Assembly (NCBI GenBank): GCA_036365515.1
Contig: CM070874.1
Span: 26,599,862-26,663,861 of the forward strand
DNA: 64,000 bases
Source of the DNA: Torymus aiolomorphi
Taxonomy: Eukaryota; Arthropoda; Insecta; Hymenoptera; Torymidae
Direction of reading: 5' to 3'
Below, piece after piece: positions 55,520 to 64,000 of this stretch. Within the stretch, counting starts at the first letter, position 1; each line of letters starts with the position of its first letter. Below the pieces are notes generated by a model. The model saw only the letters and a program-made list of their open reading frames with translations. It was not told where the DNA came from and did no database searches. The translations under genes were made by a program, and so were the position numbers.

Positions 55520-55983
55520 ATTCGAGATTTTTTATTGGTTCACGCTGTAATTTTTTTATCTCTCTTGTCTCGTTTTCTGATAACATTCTTGATACGCGAA
55601 AAAAAATTTTCAAAAGTTATCTTGCTAACCATGCAGCAAGCTGTCATCATCGCGACTGTTCTTTCGTCAGACGGCGTTTTCTCGGCGAGCATGCGAGAGA
55701 AGGCATATCACGCTAAAGCTCGGTCGGTTTCACTACGGTCACAGTTCGAGTCGGCATAAGCTAGATCATGCTGTTGCCATGCCTCATTCAACCCATCGAT
55801 TCCAACGTCGCCACGTTCGATACGCTCTGCTGGCTTAGTTCCACGTCCACAAAATTTGTAATGCGGTACATACATTTCAAACGGTAATAAATCAACGAGT
55901 GCATCTAGAACACTGTTTTCCTCCTGTTCTTCTTCTCGAGAATTTATTAGAGCAGCCCGAATGTTTTCCTCATTCCGCGCCAT
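55520..55983 (-). pseudogene. Polinton protein with phospholipase A2-like domain
   Basis: The frame 55983-55708 has a Glu-rich start, then YKFCGRGTKPAERI and DGLNEAWQQHDLAYAD. The latter carries the His-Asp pair of a PLA2-type active site. The Ca-loop position usually GPG reads GRG. A TGA at 55708-55710 follows, and coding-like sequence continues in another frame (AEKTPSDERTVAMMTACCMV) to about 55520. In viruses such domains sit on minor capsid proteins and help membrane breach; here it is a decayed genomic copy. Confidence 0.6.
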
Positions 55984-56155
55984 GACAGTATTTCAGAGTG
56001 TGGTGGTGAGATCTTCTTTTCTCAGCTAACATCTTTTTTCTTCTTTTTTCGGGTTGCTTTGAATCTGTTTCATCATCACCGGTACTGTCGCCGCTACTCT
56101 AAATGCTCACTGGTCGACGAGAGTCTGGTAACATCGTTCCAAACATGTTTGTTAC

Positions 56156-56347
56156 CTATAAACTCACAGTTGTTTGGCGAAGAGCGACAGCGAACTGATG
56201 ATGACCAGACGGAGCGCTCCTTTTTCTATCTGTTATTGCGTCATTCACCAAGTCGACAATGTTGGCTCCGGGTACAATCGTGCCATCTATCGTTACAGCC
56301 ACGTTAGCATCCCAAACTACTTTACCACCAGCTCGCAAGCATCGCAC
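56156..56347 (-). pseudogene. Polinton unknown protein, version 2
   Basis: GKVVWDANVAVTIDGTIVPG then ANIVDLVNDAITDRKRSAP. Shares its IDG-x-(I/V)-(V/I)-P and DL-(V/L)-NDA pattern with 56714-57010. Function not known to me. Confidence 0.5.
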
Positions 56348-56499
56348 GAGTTGTTTAGGTTTCGTTTTTTACTTTTTCGGGACGGTATAGATAATGTTTG
56401 CGTCAATAAGCTCATCGGCTTCTTCCTCCCTCTCCTCCCCCCCTCCTCATCCGCCTCCTCCTCCTCCTCCTCCTCATCGCACTCCCACACATTGTCAAT

Positions 56500-56727
56500 G
56501 CTGCTCACGTTGTAGGTGAGGCGTGGAAAGCGTCTTTTTATCGGGTGATGAAGCATGTATGCGTCTTGATTGCTCAGCCAATCGTAATATTTTTTCTTCT
56601 TCGCTTTTGTGCTTGCAGCGTTCAAACGTAGGAGATTCCGCGCGCCCGCGGAGCCCGGGTCGTATTCGAGGTCGTAGTACTGCTTTTCGTAAGACATTGC
56701 TACGTGCGCTCTGTCACGCCAGGTCAA
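56500..56727 (-). pseudogene. Second Polinton integrase N-terminus
   Basis: SYEKQYYDLEYDPGSAG then YYDWLSNQDAYMLHHPIKRR and FPRLTYNV, parallel to the integrase N-terminus at 55400-55495. It breaks at NVWE into a GAG-repeat-encoded acidic run (DEEEEEEEADEE, 56440-56480). No catalytic core follows, so it is a truncated duplicate. Confidence 0.65.
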
Positions 56728-57240
56728 AGTTGAACCATTTTTTTTTCACTTGTCTGATGTGCTTTTTATTACGCGTGAGAATCGGTGAGGGCTGCGGCGA
56801 CGACGAGTCCCTTGTAGACTGGTGCGTTAGCAAGCGCCGTTTGGCAGTTAGAATTTTACCTATTTTCAGAACATTTGGGGAACACTGCAGGGCATCTAGC
56901 AGTAACTCTGTTATTTTTATGCGAGGTATGACACTGCCGTCGATGCTCACAGTGCCTGTATTGTCCCATTTCAGACGATTGGGCGCTCTTGTTTTCCAGA
57001 TGTGTATCATGCACCGTGCTTTGGGTGCGTGTATTTTTGGCAGGCTCTCGAGTATAGCTTCCTGGTTGAGCGGTCCGGGCGTCTCCTCTATTTCATCGAT
57101 TTCGTGCTTCGTCTCGCGCTCCGTCGCTTGTTCGTTGTCTCGGAAAGAAAGATAGCGGCGTCAAATCTGTAGATAATTTAGACATTTTGCTTAATCAGCG
57201 CGCACCGGTTTTGAGAGTAGAACCTCGTACATTTCGCCGA
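56714..57240 (-). pseudogene. Polinton unknown protein, version 1
   Basis: Around 57010-56714: LKWDNTGTVSIDGSVIPRI then ELLLDALQCSP. Upstream ILESLPKIHAPKARCMIHIW is in frame from about 57060. It resembles 56156-56347. Overlaps the second integrase start by a few bases, as compact virus-like genes do. Function unknown. Confidence 0.5.
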
Positions 57241-57247
57241 CTAATCG

Positions 57248-57586
57248 TCAAAAATTATCACCCTGTGTTTGTAAATTTTTTCTCCCGGCTCTTTTGTCTG
57301 AGTTGCATCTCCCGCAGTGGGTGACGTCATCGCAGGCTGTACAGGTTGAAACGTGTTCTCTGGTATGAGTATCATCTTGCACGCCCGCTCCAATTAGCGT
57401 TCCGAGTATTGGGGCGAGCAAGAGTGGTAAGAACGATCCGCCACTCTGAACAATCGAGCGTTTTTTTGTGCGCCAATCAGTATTTCCCTGCACGCCTCTC
57501 AACTTTCGAAGTGTGTATTTAGGTCTGTGCAATCGCCTCTTGTCGCTATCGCTCAATTTTACGACTCCTTGCAAAACGTTCAACAC
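57248..57586 (-). CDS. Polinton small capsid-associated protein candidate
   Basis: 112 aa. Basic N-terminus (KRRLHRPKYTLRKLRG), then SGGSFLPLLLAPILGTLIGAGV, a Gly-rich hydrophobic segment like that of adenovirus pX-type minor proteins found in Polintons, then a C-terminal part with CTACDDVTHCGRC (two CXXC pairs). Intact frame. Identification rests on composition and context only. Confidence 0.45.
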   Translation of the reverse strand: MLNVLQGVVKLSDSDKRRLHRPKYTLRKLRGVQGNTDWRTKKRSIVQSGGSFLPLLLAPILGTLIGAGVQDDTHTREHVSTCTACDDVTHCGRCNSDKRAGRKNLQTQGDNF

Positions 57587-57777
57587 GCCCTCGCATAGGC
57601 ACTTGACGAGTGGTATGTTAGCCGTGCGCGCGATAGCCGCTCGATGTTTCTTATCGCCGTGATAGAGTGCCCCGACGAGCGCAAGATTTTTCTTGGAAAA
57701 ATGTTTACCCCGCGGTTGTGTTCCGCGGCAGCCTCCGATGCGATAGCTTTTTTACAACTGATGCGCGTCTAGCGTAA

Positions 57778-58306
57778 TCAGCGTGCTTTAAGGTGCTTTG
57801 GTACGTACGCGTAATGCGGCTCGTCGTCGTCGAGAAAGACATAGCTGTGAAATCTAAATTCGTTCAAGCAGTCCTGCGAGAGATGATCGATAAAGTGATA
57901 AGAATGTAGTAAACGTGTCGCATTGACGTACTCGTCACGCAGAAAAAGCAAGCCCTCCGGGTGAATTTCCCGTGCCAGATGTTGTATCTGTGCTATGTCG
58001 CGCTGGTTTTTGAACAGCACGAGATATTTGATATTTAGATTTATGTTGCGCTGTGCCTTTCTTTTGTGAAAAACATTTTGCTTGATGAATATGATGCTTA
58101 TATTTTTGTAGTGACTGCCTTGCATGAATAAATTCAAAATAAGGTCGCTCGAAGACTCGCGCATGAGATCGTCGAGGATTAGTAATTTTGTTGTTGTCAT
58201 TGTCCTGCAAATAGTCGGCTGCCTGTGCACACCCAGCCTGAAGCCAACTTAACACGCACGAAAATGGTGACGCATAGGGCTTGCGCGGATCGATTAAGTA
58301 TGTCAA
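57778..58306 (-). pseudogene. Polinton packaging ATPase, N-terminus missing
   Basis: The frame 58230-57778 has KLLILDDLMRESS (Walker B), GSHYKNISIIFIKQNVFHK and KYLVLFKNQRDIAQIQHLAR, matching A32-like FtsK/HerA packaging ATPases of Polintons. Sequence at 58306-58230, in another frame (FSCVLSWLQAGC), precedes it. The Walker A part is absent, cut where the AT/GT microsatellite begins. It would pump element DNA into a capsid in intact relatives. Confidence 0.8.
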
Positions 58307-58440
58307 ATAAATAAAAAATCCATCGAAACGAAGATCCTAGCTGATCCTTTTCTTGAGTTATGAATGATTAAAAAAATGTGTGTGTGTGTGTGTGTGTGGG
58401 TGGTCATGTACATATATATATGTATATACATATATATATA

Positions 58441-59896
58441 TACTAGTGAGTTACCCGCCTACTCGCTCCGCTCGTCCACCCCCAATTTTTAGAAAGTGAT
58501 TGAATTGTAAATTTTGTTCTATTTTTTTTTCGAGAAAACCTAAGGTTTTTTCAAATTTTTCACCGCCATATTGGTTCCACTACTTTAAATTTCGAAAGTC
58601 CGAAAACAAAATCTTGATTAGCGACCTTGAAAACTCCTGTGTACTAATTTTAAAAGAATTCTATGCTTCATTCGAACTTTTGACCACCATTTTGAATTTC
58701 GAATGTCTGATAGCAAGATCGTGATCAGCGACCCTGTATTCTAGTCTCGAGAACAGACTAATCATTTCCGAATCTTTAACGGCCATATTGGTCCGCTATT
58801 TTGAATTTTGAAAATACAATAAAATCTTGATCAGCGACCTCCAAAACCTCTGTATACTAATGTTAAATTTTTAGAAAAACTTAAACATTTTTCGAATTTT
58901 CACTACCATATGGGACCGCTATTTTAAATTGCGAAAGTATAATAGCTAAATCTATACTAATATGAAAATTCGAAAAAAGCTTAAGTTTTTCTAAAATTCC
59001 GAGATCGATGATCAAGATTTTACTATTAGGCTTTCAAAATAAAAAATGGCAAATTAAATATGGCGGTCGAAAGTTCCCAATATCACCGTCGACACTTCAA
59101 GGGAAGCTTAGATTTTGTTTAAGGGGATGTGGGTACCGACGTTATTTTTCAAACGAAAATAACTCATTCAAATATCAATAGAATTATCCAGAAAAAACCT
59201 GCATATAGTGTTTGCGTGTACGGAGCGCTTGACAGACGTCTTTTTCCAAAAAAATGATGAGAATTTATTTAATTAAATAAAAACCATACTGTCGGTAAGT
59301 AGGAATCTACAATTGACCTACTTTTCAAACGAGCATAACTCACGCAAATATCAATAGAATTATCCAGAAAAAAATCTGCATATAGTGTGCGTGTACGGAG
59401 CGCTTGACAGCCGTCTTTTTCCAAATAAATGTTTGAATGCTGATTTTAAAAAATCTTGAAATTAGGGCACATTCCCTTATCATTAGTACACAGATAAGGT
59501 TTTTGAGGTCGCTGATCAAGATTTTATTGAATTTATTCAAAATGGCGGACCAATATGGCCGTTAAAGATTCGGAAAAGCTTAGTTTTTTTCTCGAAATTA
59601 GAATGCAGGGTCGCTGATCACGATCTTGCTATCAGACATTCTAAATTCAAAATTGTGGTCAAAAATCCGAATGAAGCATAGATTTCTTTTAAAATACAGG
59701 ATTTATCAGGGTCGCTGATCAAGATTTTGCTTTCAGACTTTCGAAATTTAAAGTGGTGGAACTAACATGGTGGTGAAAAATTTGAAAAAAATTTAGGTTT
59801 TCTCGAAGAAAAAATCAAACAAAATTTTCAATTCAATCACTTTTTAAAAATGGGGGGTTGAGGAGCGGAGCGAGTAGGGGGTACCCCCCTAGTATA
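58441..59896. mobile_element. Foldback element with ~420-bp inverted arms
   Basis: Arms 58441-58862 and about 59482-59896 are diverged inverted repeats, with ends CTACTCGCTCCGCTC and its complement GAGCGGAGCGAGTAG, flanked by TATATA. Within the arms ~115-bp sub-repeats recur around GATCAGCGACC. The centre has a separate direct repeat (59146-59260 and 59320-59433, TATCAATAGAATTATCCAGA). No ORF. Confidence 0.78.
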
Positions 59897-59910
59897 TGTA
59901 TATATATGTA

Positions 59911-60654
59911 TATATATACCGGGGGTTCCCATTTGAAAAAATCGATTTGACCTTGAATTGACCTTGATCATTGACCTCAAGGTCTTAACCAAGGTTACGA
60001 TCAGTTGGGCCTCTCTGAACCCTACAACTTTTGTATTTAACAATTTGTCTCGTATACGTAATTATGGGAATGTTTTGATGCGTTTATTGATTTTGATTTT
60101 AAGCATGACCATGACCATGAAAATGACCTTGACTCAAGGACATATCTGAACGTAAAATTTTCCACTCTTTCCATTTACGAGGTCAAAAATGGGAGTTCCC
60201 ATTTGAAAAATTCGATTTGACCTTCAAATGACCTTGATCATTGACCACAAGGTCATAACCAAGGTTACGATCAGTTGGGCCCCTCTGAACCCTACAACTT
60301 TTGTATTTAACAATTTGTCTCGTATGCCTAATTATGGGAATGTTTTGATGCGTTGATTGATTTTGATTTTAAACATGACCATGACCATGACCATGACCTT
60401 GACTTAAGGACATATCTGAACGTAAAATTTTCCGCTCTTGCCATTTACCAGGTCAAAAGTGGTGATTTCCATTTGAAAAAATCGATTTGACCTTCAAATG
60501 ACCTTGATAATTGACCTCAAGGTCATAACCAAGGTCACGATCAGTTTGGCCCCTCTGAACCCTACAACTTTTGTATTAAAAGTTTTTTTCCATCTCCCTT
60601 AGTTTTCGAGATATTTGCTTGGTGGTTTTAAAATGGGACACCCGGTATATATAT
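59911..60654. mobile_element. TIR element filled with 270-bp tandem repeats
   Basis: Left end TATATATACCGGGGGTTCCC, right end the complement of TATATATACCGGGTGTCCCA. Inside, a 270-bp unit repeats about 2.6 times; ATTTGAAAAA lies at 59931, 60201 and 60471. Each unit has several TGACCTTGA or TCAAGGTCA words and a short (ATGACC)n run. TA-flanked ends resemble Tc1/mariner-type MITEs. No transposase. Confidence 0.72.
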
Positions 60655-61364
60655 GGAGCATTCTCTGTCAACGCGACACCCCCTCTGCCCAGAACAATTT
60701 TGATCCAAATGAGGTCTACCTAGGCTGAAATGAAAGCTCTTGACTTCTACTTTCGAACGCCGTCTGGCGATTCCGAAAATTCAAAATGGCGGATCCAATA
60801 TGTCGGCTGAAAGTCTCGGAATGATGGAAAAACAAGTTTTTCTTCACCCTAATAGCGAATCTGATACGAAAATTGTTATTTCTTGCCACTAATATGAAGT
60901 TAGCGACATATTTTCTTACTACTACCGTTCAAACCAAGCGGTTGAAATTATATTTCAAGGTCATTTTGAAGGTCAAAAGTTATTTTCTGGATTTTCGGAC
61001 TAGTATTCCACGAAACTAGTAGAAAACTTGATTACGATCATCACTAGACTTGACCTTGGATCATTTTTCAAGGTCATGATTTCTGTCTCTGCATAATTAA
61101 TGTTTTGTTGAACGTAACCTCGTATGAGACATTTGTTCCTTTGTGCATATCGTGGGACCGGCGATCTAAAAATTTCATGTATAAAATCCTTAGAGAAGAT
61201 AAAGTTCCACAATAAAACTATTAAGTAGTTTTAGCATAACCCATTCTGAACCACGTGGAGGTACTACTTCTCTCAGAACATAAAAAAAATTCAAAAAAAG
61301 GAGGATAAAAAATAGGAAAACTTGAATATTATAACAAAAATTCAGTATATTTTCCCACTGAAAA
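60655..61364. other. Gene-free stretch
   Basis: AT-rich. Further AAGGTCA half-sites occur at 60957-60975 and 61040-61080. No gene or terminal repeat of the following ORF was recognised. Confidence 0.4.
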
Positions 61365-63227
61365 TTAAAGTAGAACAGATACAGACTTAGCAGCATTCGA
61401 GTACCTTTTCATGATAACTTTCCCGTCACTTGATAATTGAAAAGAATGATGTTTAAGAATCTGTGGGACAGGTAATGCATCTTGAAACCTACGATTGAGT
61501 TTCCTTTTGAATTTATCATGTTCAGTCTGAGTAAAATAAAAAATCTTTATATTTTCAAAATGATTTTTAGCCCACTTCACAAGAGGTGTGTGCGACAGAA
61601 TAGCATCTTTTGGTTTCGCCTTCAAGCTAGCTCTATAAGCTTCTCTTTTAAATATTGCACCAAGACCATCATAACAGCTTTTACCATTAGCAGTGGCGCA
61701 AAAATGCCACTCTGCCTCAATACCAAAATCCTTCTCATGATGAAGAAGATTTGCTATCTGAAAGCGGTTCTTGAAATGCTGTTTTGCTCCATCTGTCACG
61801 TAAATAATCTTTTTAAGTTTTTTTACTTTTCTCTTGATTTCTGGAATCAATAAATTCTGAATAGTATAGACAGAAGAAGTGTCATGCTTCAAACTATTCG
61901 ACAAGAATACACAACTTTCATGCTTCAGCTCTGAATCTTCTTTATAATAGTAATTATTAAAATGGAAGGCTTGAGATGCATCTTGAACTGCAAAAGAGTA
62001 ATTCTCAGAATAGTCGAACATTACCAGAACTTCTCCATTGCCTAGATTACTTTTTGTTTGAGCAATGAAATTACCTTGTTCTTTGGCAATATATGAGTGG
62101 GGTTTGAGTATCGCCAATTCGGCATATAATTCATCAACAAATTCTTCAACTGGTAGAGTTAAATTCTCCAAAGTTGATCTATCCGTTCCTGACCACGCAC
62201 AGTACTCAATTTGTGAGATATTTGCCGCATCCAATATTTCAAGTAAACGAGACGTAAGATTTTCAGAACCAGGGCACTTCGAACATTCATCCAAGTGACA
62301 GTCAGGTGTAGGATTCTTACACATAATTTGCTGTAAACAATCTTTATAACTACAAATGGGTTCTTCTTGATTTTTCGTGAGCTTCTGAATATCGATTGCA
62401 TCCAACATCAATTTACAATTTTGATGAATGGTGCAAACGCAGACGCTATGCGTTCCTGTAGCACCAGCAAGAACACAATGTTTTGATCGTAATTTCGCGA
62501 AAGTACTGAATTCTACTTGCACTGTTGGTTCTGCTATCTTGAATAATTCGTAAAGTTCTCGTAAATCGAAATATAAAAGACGTTTCTGCACCTGAGTCCG
62601 CTTTCCATCAATAATAACAGAGACAGTATCTTTTCGACCCGGCATCATCCGACTGTGCAGATCGTTATTATAACATTCAACAATGACTTCTATTACTGCC
62701 TTTGACAAAGTTTTATCATGTTTAGCCGTTGTTGTACCTAAAATACCTCCATCGGCTTTGAGTTTTTTCGACTTTCTTACTAAATGTCTTGATGTATTGA
62801 ATTCACGGGAAATTCGACTAATATTCCAAGTTGATGGGGCGATTGTAAGTATAGTTAGTTTCAAAGGGTCATTAACTGCTAATCTAGAAAACTTTTCTTT
62901 TAATTCTGAAAACATGTCTTCCAATTCGATTTCTCTAGCTGATCGTGTAGCTTCTTGAACAGACTTATCAATACCAGTATTTTCTGATGTCGTCTCTATA
63001 TCCATGTTCTCATATTCGTTGTTGCCTTCGTTATCTCTTGTACCAATAGATGAAATAGGAGATCCACATAACTTTCTACACTTACTACAAATTTTTAAAT
63101 TATCTGGCAAATCTGGAAATCTTCGTTTTAAGTTGTTCGACAATAAGCGTAAATCATTACCTATGTGACCCTTACCATTGAGAGGGTTGATACAACGATC
63201 GGACCGTGCTACAGTAGACATATTCAA
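61365..63227 (-). CDS. Intact 620-aa transposase-like protein
   Basis: A single uninterrupted frame, unusual in this window. In order: a Cys pair near residues 47-54 (CSKCRKLCG); an HTH-like segment at 134-158 (WNISRISREFNTSRHLVRK); a Cys/His cluster at 251-318 with CVCTIHQNC and CHLDECSKCPG; then an RNase H-fold-like region with MFDYSENYSF (Asp405), KKIIYVTDGAKQHFKN (Asp479), AEWHF (Glu506) and CYDGLGAIFKREA at 518-530. A widespread arthropod transposon-type family has this layout; the CxC element recalls KDZ transposases, but that link is inference. May be a live transposase or a domesticated gene. The start at 63227 is the first Met; MSTVAR two codons on is an alternative. Confidence 0.65.
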   Translation of the reverse strand: MNMSTVARSDRCINPLNGKGHIGNDLRLLSNNLKRRFPDLPDNLKICSKCRKLCGSPISSIGTRDNEGNNEYENMDIETTSENTGIDKSVQEATRSAREIELEDMFSELKEKFSRLAVNDPLKLTILTIAPSTWNISRISREFNTSRHLVRKSKKLKADGGILGTTTAKHDKTLSKAVIEVIVECYNNDLHSRMMPGRKDTVSVIIDGKRTQVQKRLLYFDLRELYELFKIAEPTVQVEFSTFAKLRSKHCVLAGATGTHSVCVCTIHQNCKLMLDAIDIQKLTKNQEEPICSYKDCLQQIMCKNPTPDCHLDECSKCPGSENLTSRLLEILDAANISQIEYCAWSGTDRSTLENLTLPVEEFVDELYAELAILKPHSYIAKEQGNFIAQTKSNLGNGEVLVMFDYSENYSFAVQDASQAFHFNNYYYKEDSELKHESCVFLSNSLKHDTSSVYTIQNLLIPEIKRKVKKLKKIIYVTDGAKQHFKNRFQIANLLHHEKDFGIEAEWHFCATANGKSCYDGLGAIFKREAYRASLKAKPKDAILSHTPLVKWAKNHFENIKIFYFTQTEHDKFKRKLNRRFQDALPVPQILKHHSFQLSSDGKVIMKRYSNAAKSVSVLL

Positions 63228-64000
63228 TCCATCTAAGTAAGTGATAATACTCGAATATAATAACGTAGGACTGTTAGAACAGGTGCTGTGAAAAATGTCT
63301 TCGAATTAATTTGAATCCTCTCGAAAATCGATGGGAACTATATGTACGAAACGTTTAGAAAAGATAATGCACGAAATATAGAACCACAGATACACCAAAG
63401 AGTTAGAGTAACAGCCGCACTAAACTTTTAGAGAAGCATCGGTACTTAAAGAGTTTCGAAAGAGGAATAAAAAAGTTAGAGAGATTTTAGAAATGTTCTA
63501 TTGTAAAGTTTAATTACAGGGTTATCAAAAAGTATGGGACCCCCGTATTTTCCCAGAAACGATATTTTTTGAAAAAGCTAAGGTCATACCGTAAGTAATT
63601 TTCAACGAGGATTTGTCTGGTTTGATGACCTTGAATCTGACCTCGTCGTTGACCTTCAAAGTCAATTCAAAAATTGCAAAATTCAAAAATTTTGCAATTT
63701 TTGATCGCATTGTATACGTGTACAGTCACACGGTCTTACATCAACTATAGCATCCACGGCGTCACGTCGGTTTTTTTCTCTCAGTGCGTATACTGCACGA
63801 TTTTTGTGCAGGAGGAGCACCAAATCAAAAAAGCAGTAGCAACACAAATGTGTTGTACCATTGCCACATTTTTTAGTGCTTCTTCTGCCCTAAACTTTTG
63901 TACTCCTGAAGAACGATGGAATAGATTAAATGAGGAACAATTTTAGTGCAACATTTGCTCTAAAATGGGAGAGTAAAGGACTTAATGTTTAGTTACGAAA
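63228..64000. other. Right flank, nothing firmly recognised
   Basis: 63515-63560 has CAGGGTTATCAAAAAGTATG followed by GGGACCCCCGTA, resembling the GGGACACCCGGTA end at 60636 in the same orientation. GACCTTGAATCTGACCTC and similar half-sites lie at 63580-63670. A 90-aa plus frame at 63674-63946 is not recognised. Confidence 0.3.

Larger units (their letters stand above)
54761..58306 (-). mobile_element. Polinton/Maverick remnant
   Basis: Minus-strand run of packaging ATPase, a small Gly/Leu-rich protein, an unknown protein in two versions, a PLA2-like protein, and integrase in two versions. This gene set is characteristic of Polinton/Maverick DNA transposons (virus-like). No protein-primed DNA polymerase or major capsid gene was found here. 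The element is scrambled and decayed. Termini were not identified. Confidence 0.8.

Noticed and set aside
63674..63946. 90-aa frame at the right edge
   Set aside because: No recognisable domain, and its start lies in repeat-like sequence.

Overview
This is a eukaryotic, AT-rich, transposon-packed stretch of what is most likely an insect (arthropod) genome. The evidence is the mix of element families: BEL/Pao, Gypsy and Copia LTR retrotransposons, a Penelope-like element with a GIY-YIG domain, an irritans-type mariner, Helitrons, a Polinton/Maverick, and long dinucleotide arrays. A parasitoid wasp or other hymenopteran would fit, but nothing in the sequence proves it. I see no host housekeeping gene, no rRNA and no convincing tRNA. 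Almost every recognisable coding region belongs to a mobile element, and most are broken.

Layout. 1-4360: two nested Copia elements. Copia A is on the minus strand, with gag running off the left edge; it sits in the integrase of the degenerate plus-strand Copia B. 4361-5871: two pairs of short direct repeats. 5872-10321: two Penelope-like copies in inverted orientation, each ending in a hammerhead-ribozyme-like fold. 10857-17563: a nearly complete Gypsy element with 777-bp LTRs, a TSD, gag, pol and a third ORF. 17564-25195: non-coding repeats, comprising a microsatellite-bearing repeat family, a small MITE, a ~955-bp tandem duplication, a ~105/120-bp satellite and a Copia LTR with leader. 25375-27790: a broken Helitron. 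28195-31265: repeats, a foldback MITE, a ubiquitin-protease-like remnant and a poly(A)-tailed retroposon.

31271-34555 is a short BEL element (BEL1) with only gag-protease, flanked by 416-bp LTRs; its gag is split by a 293-bp insertion with inverted repeats and a hammerhead-like core. 35301-43267 (BEL2) and 43911-53093 (BEL3) are long, decayed BEL/Pao elements with TSDs. BEL2 is inserted in the microsatellite repeat, and BEL3 in a Helitron Rep gene. A mariner (46181-47429) lies in BEL3 gag. 54761-58306 is a scrambled minus-strand Polinton with integrase, packaging ATPase and capsid-associated fragments. 58441-60654 holds a foldback element and a TIR element filled with 270-bp repeats. 61365-63227 is an intact 620-aa transposase-like ORF.

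The genes do not work together as a pathway. The window records serial insertion: element into element, often with target-site duplications that let the order be read. The freshest elements by LTR similarity are the Gypsy and BEL1. The parts most worth follow-up are the two classes of hammerhead-like RNA, the hairpin arrays in the BEL2 leader and BEL3 LTRs, the repeat-filled TIR element, the Gypsy third ORF and the intact CxC-type transposase-like ORF.
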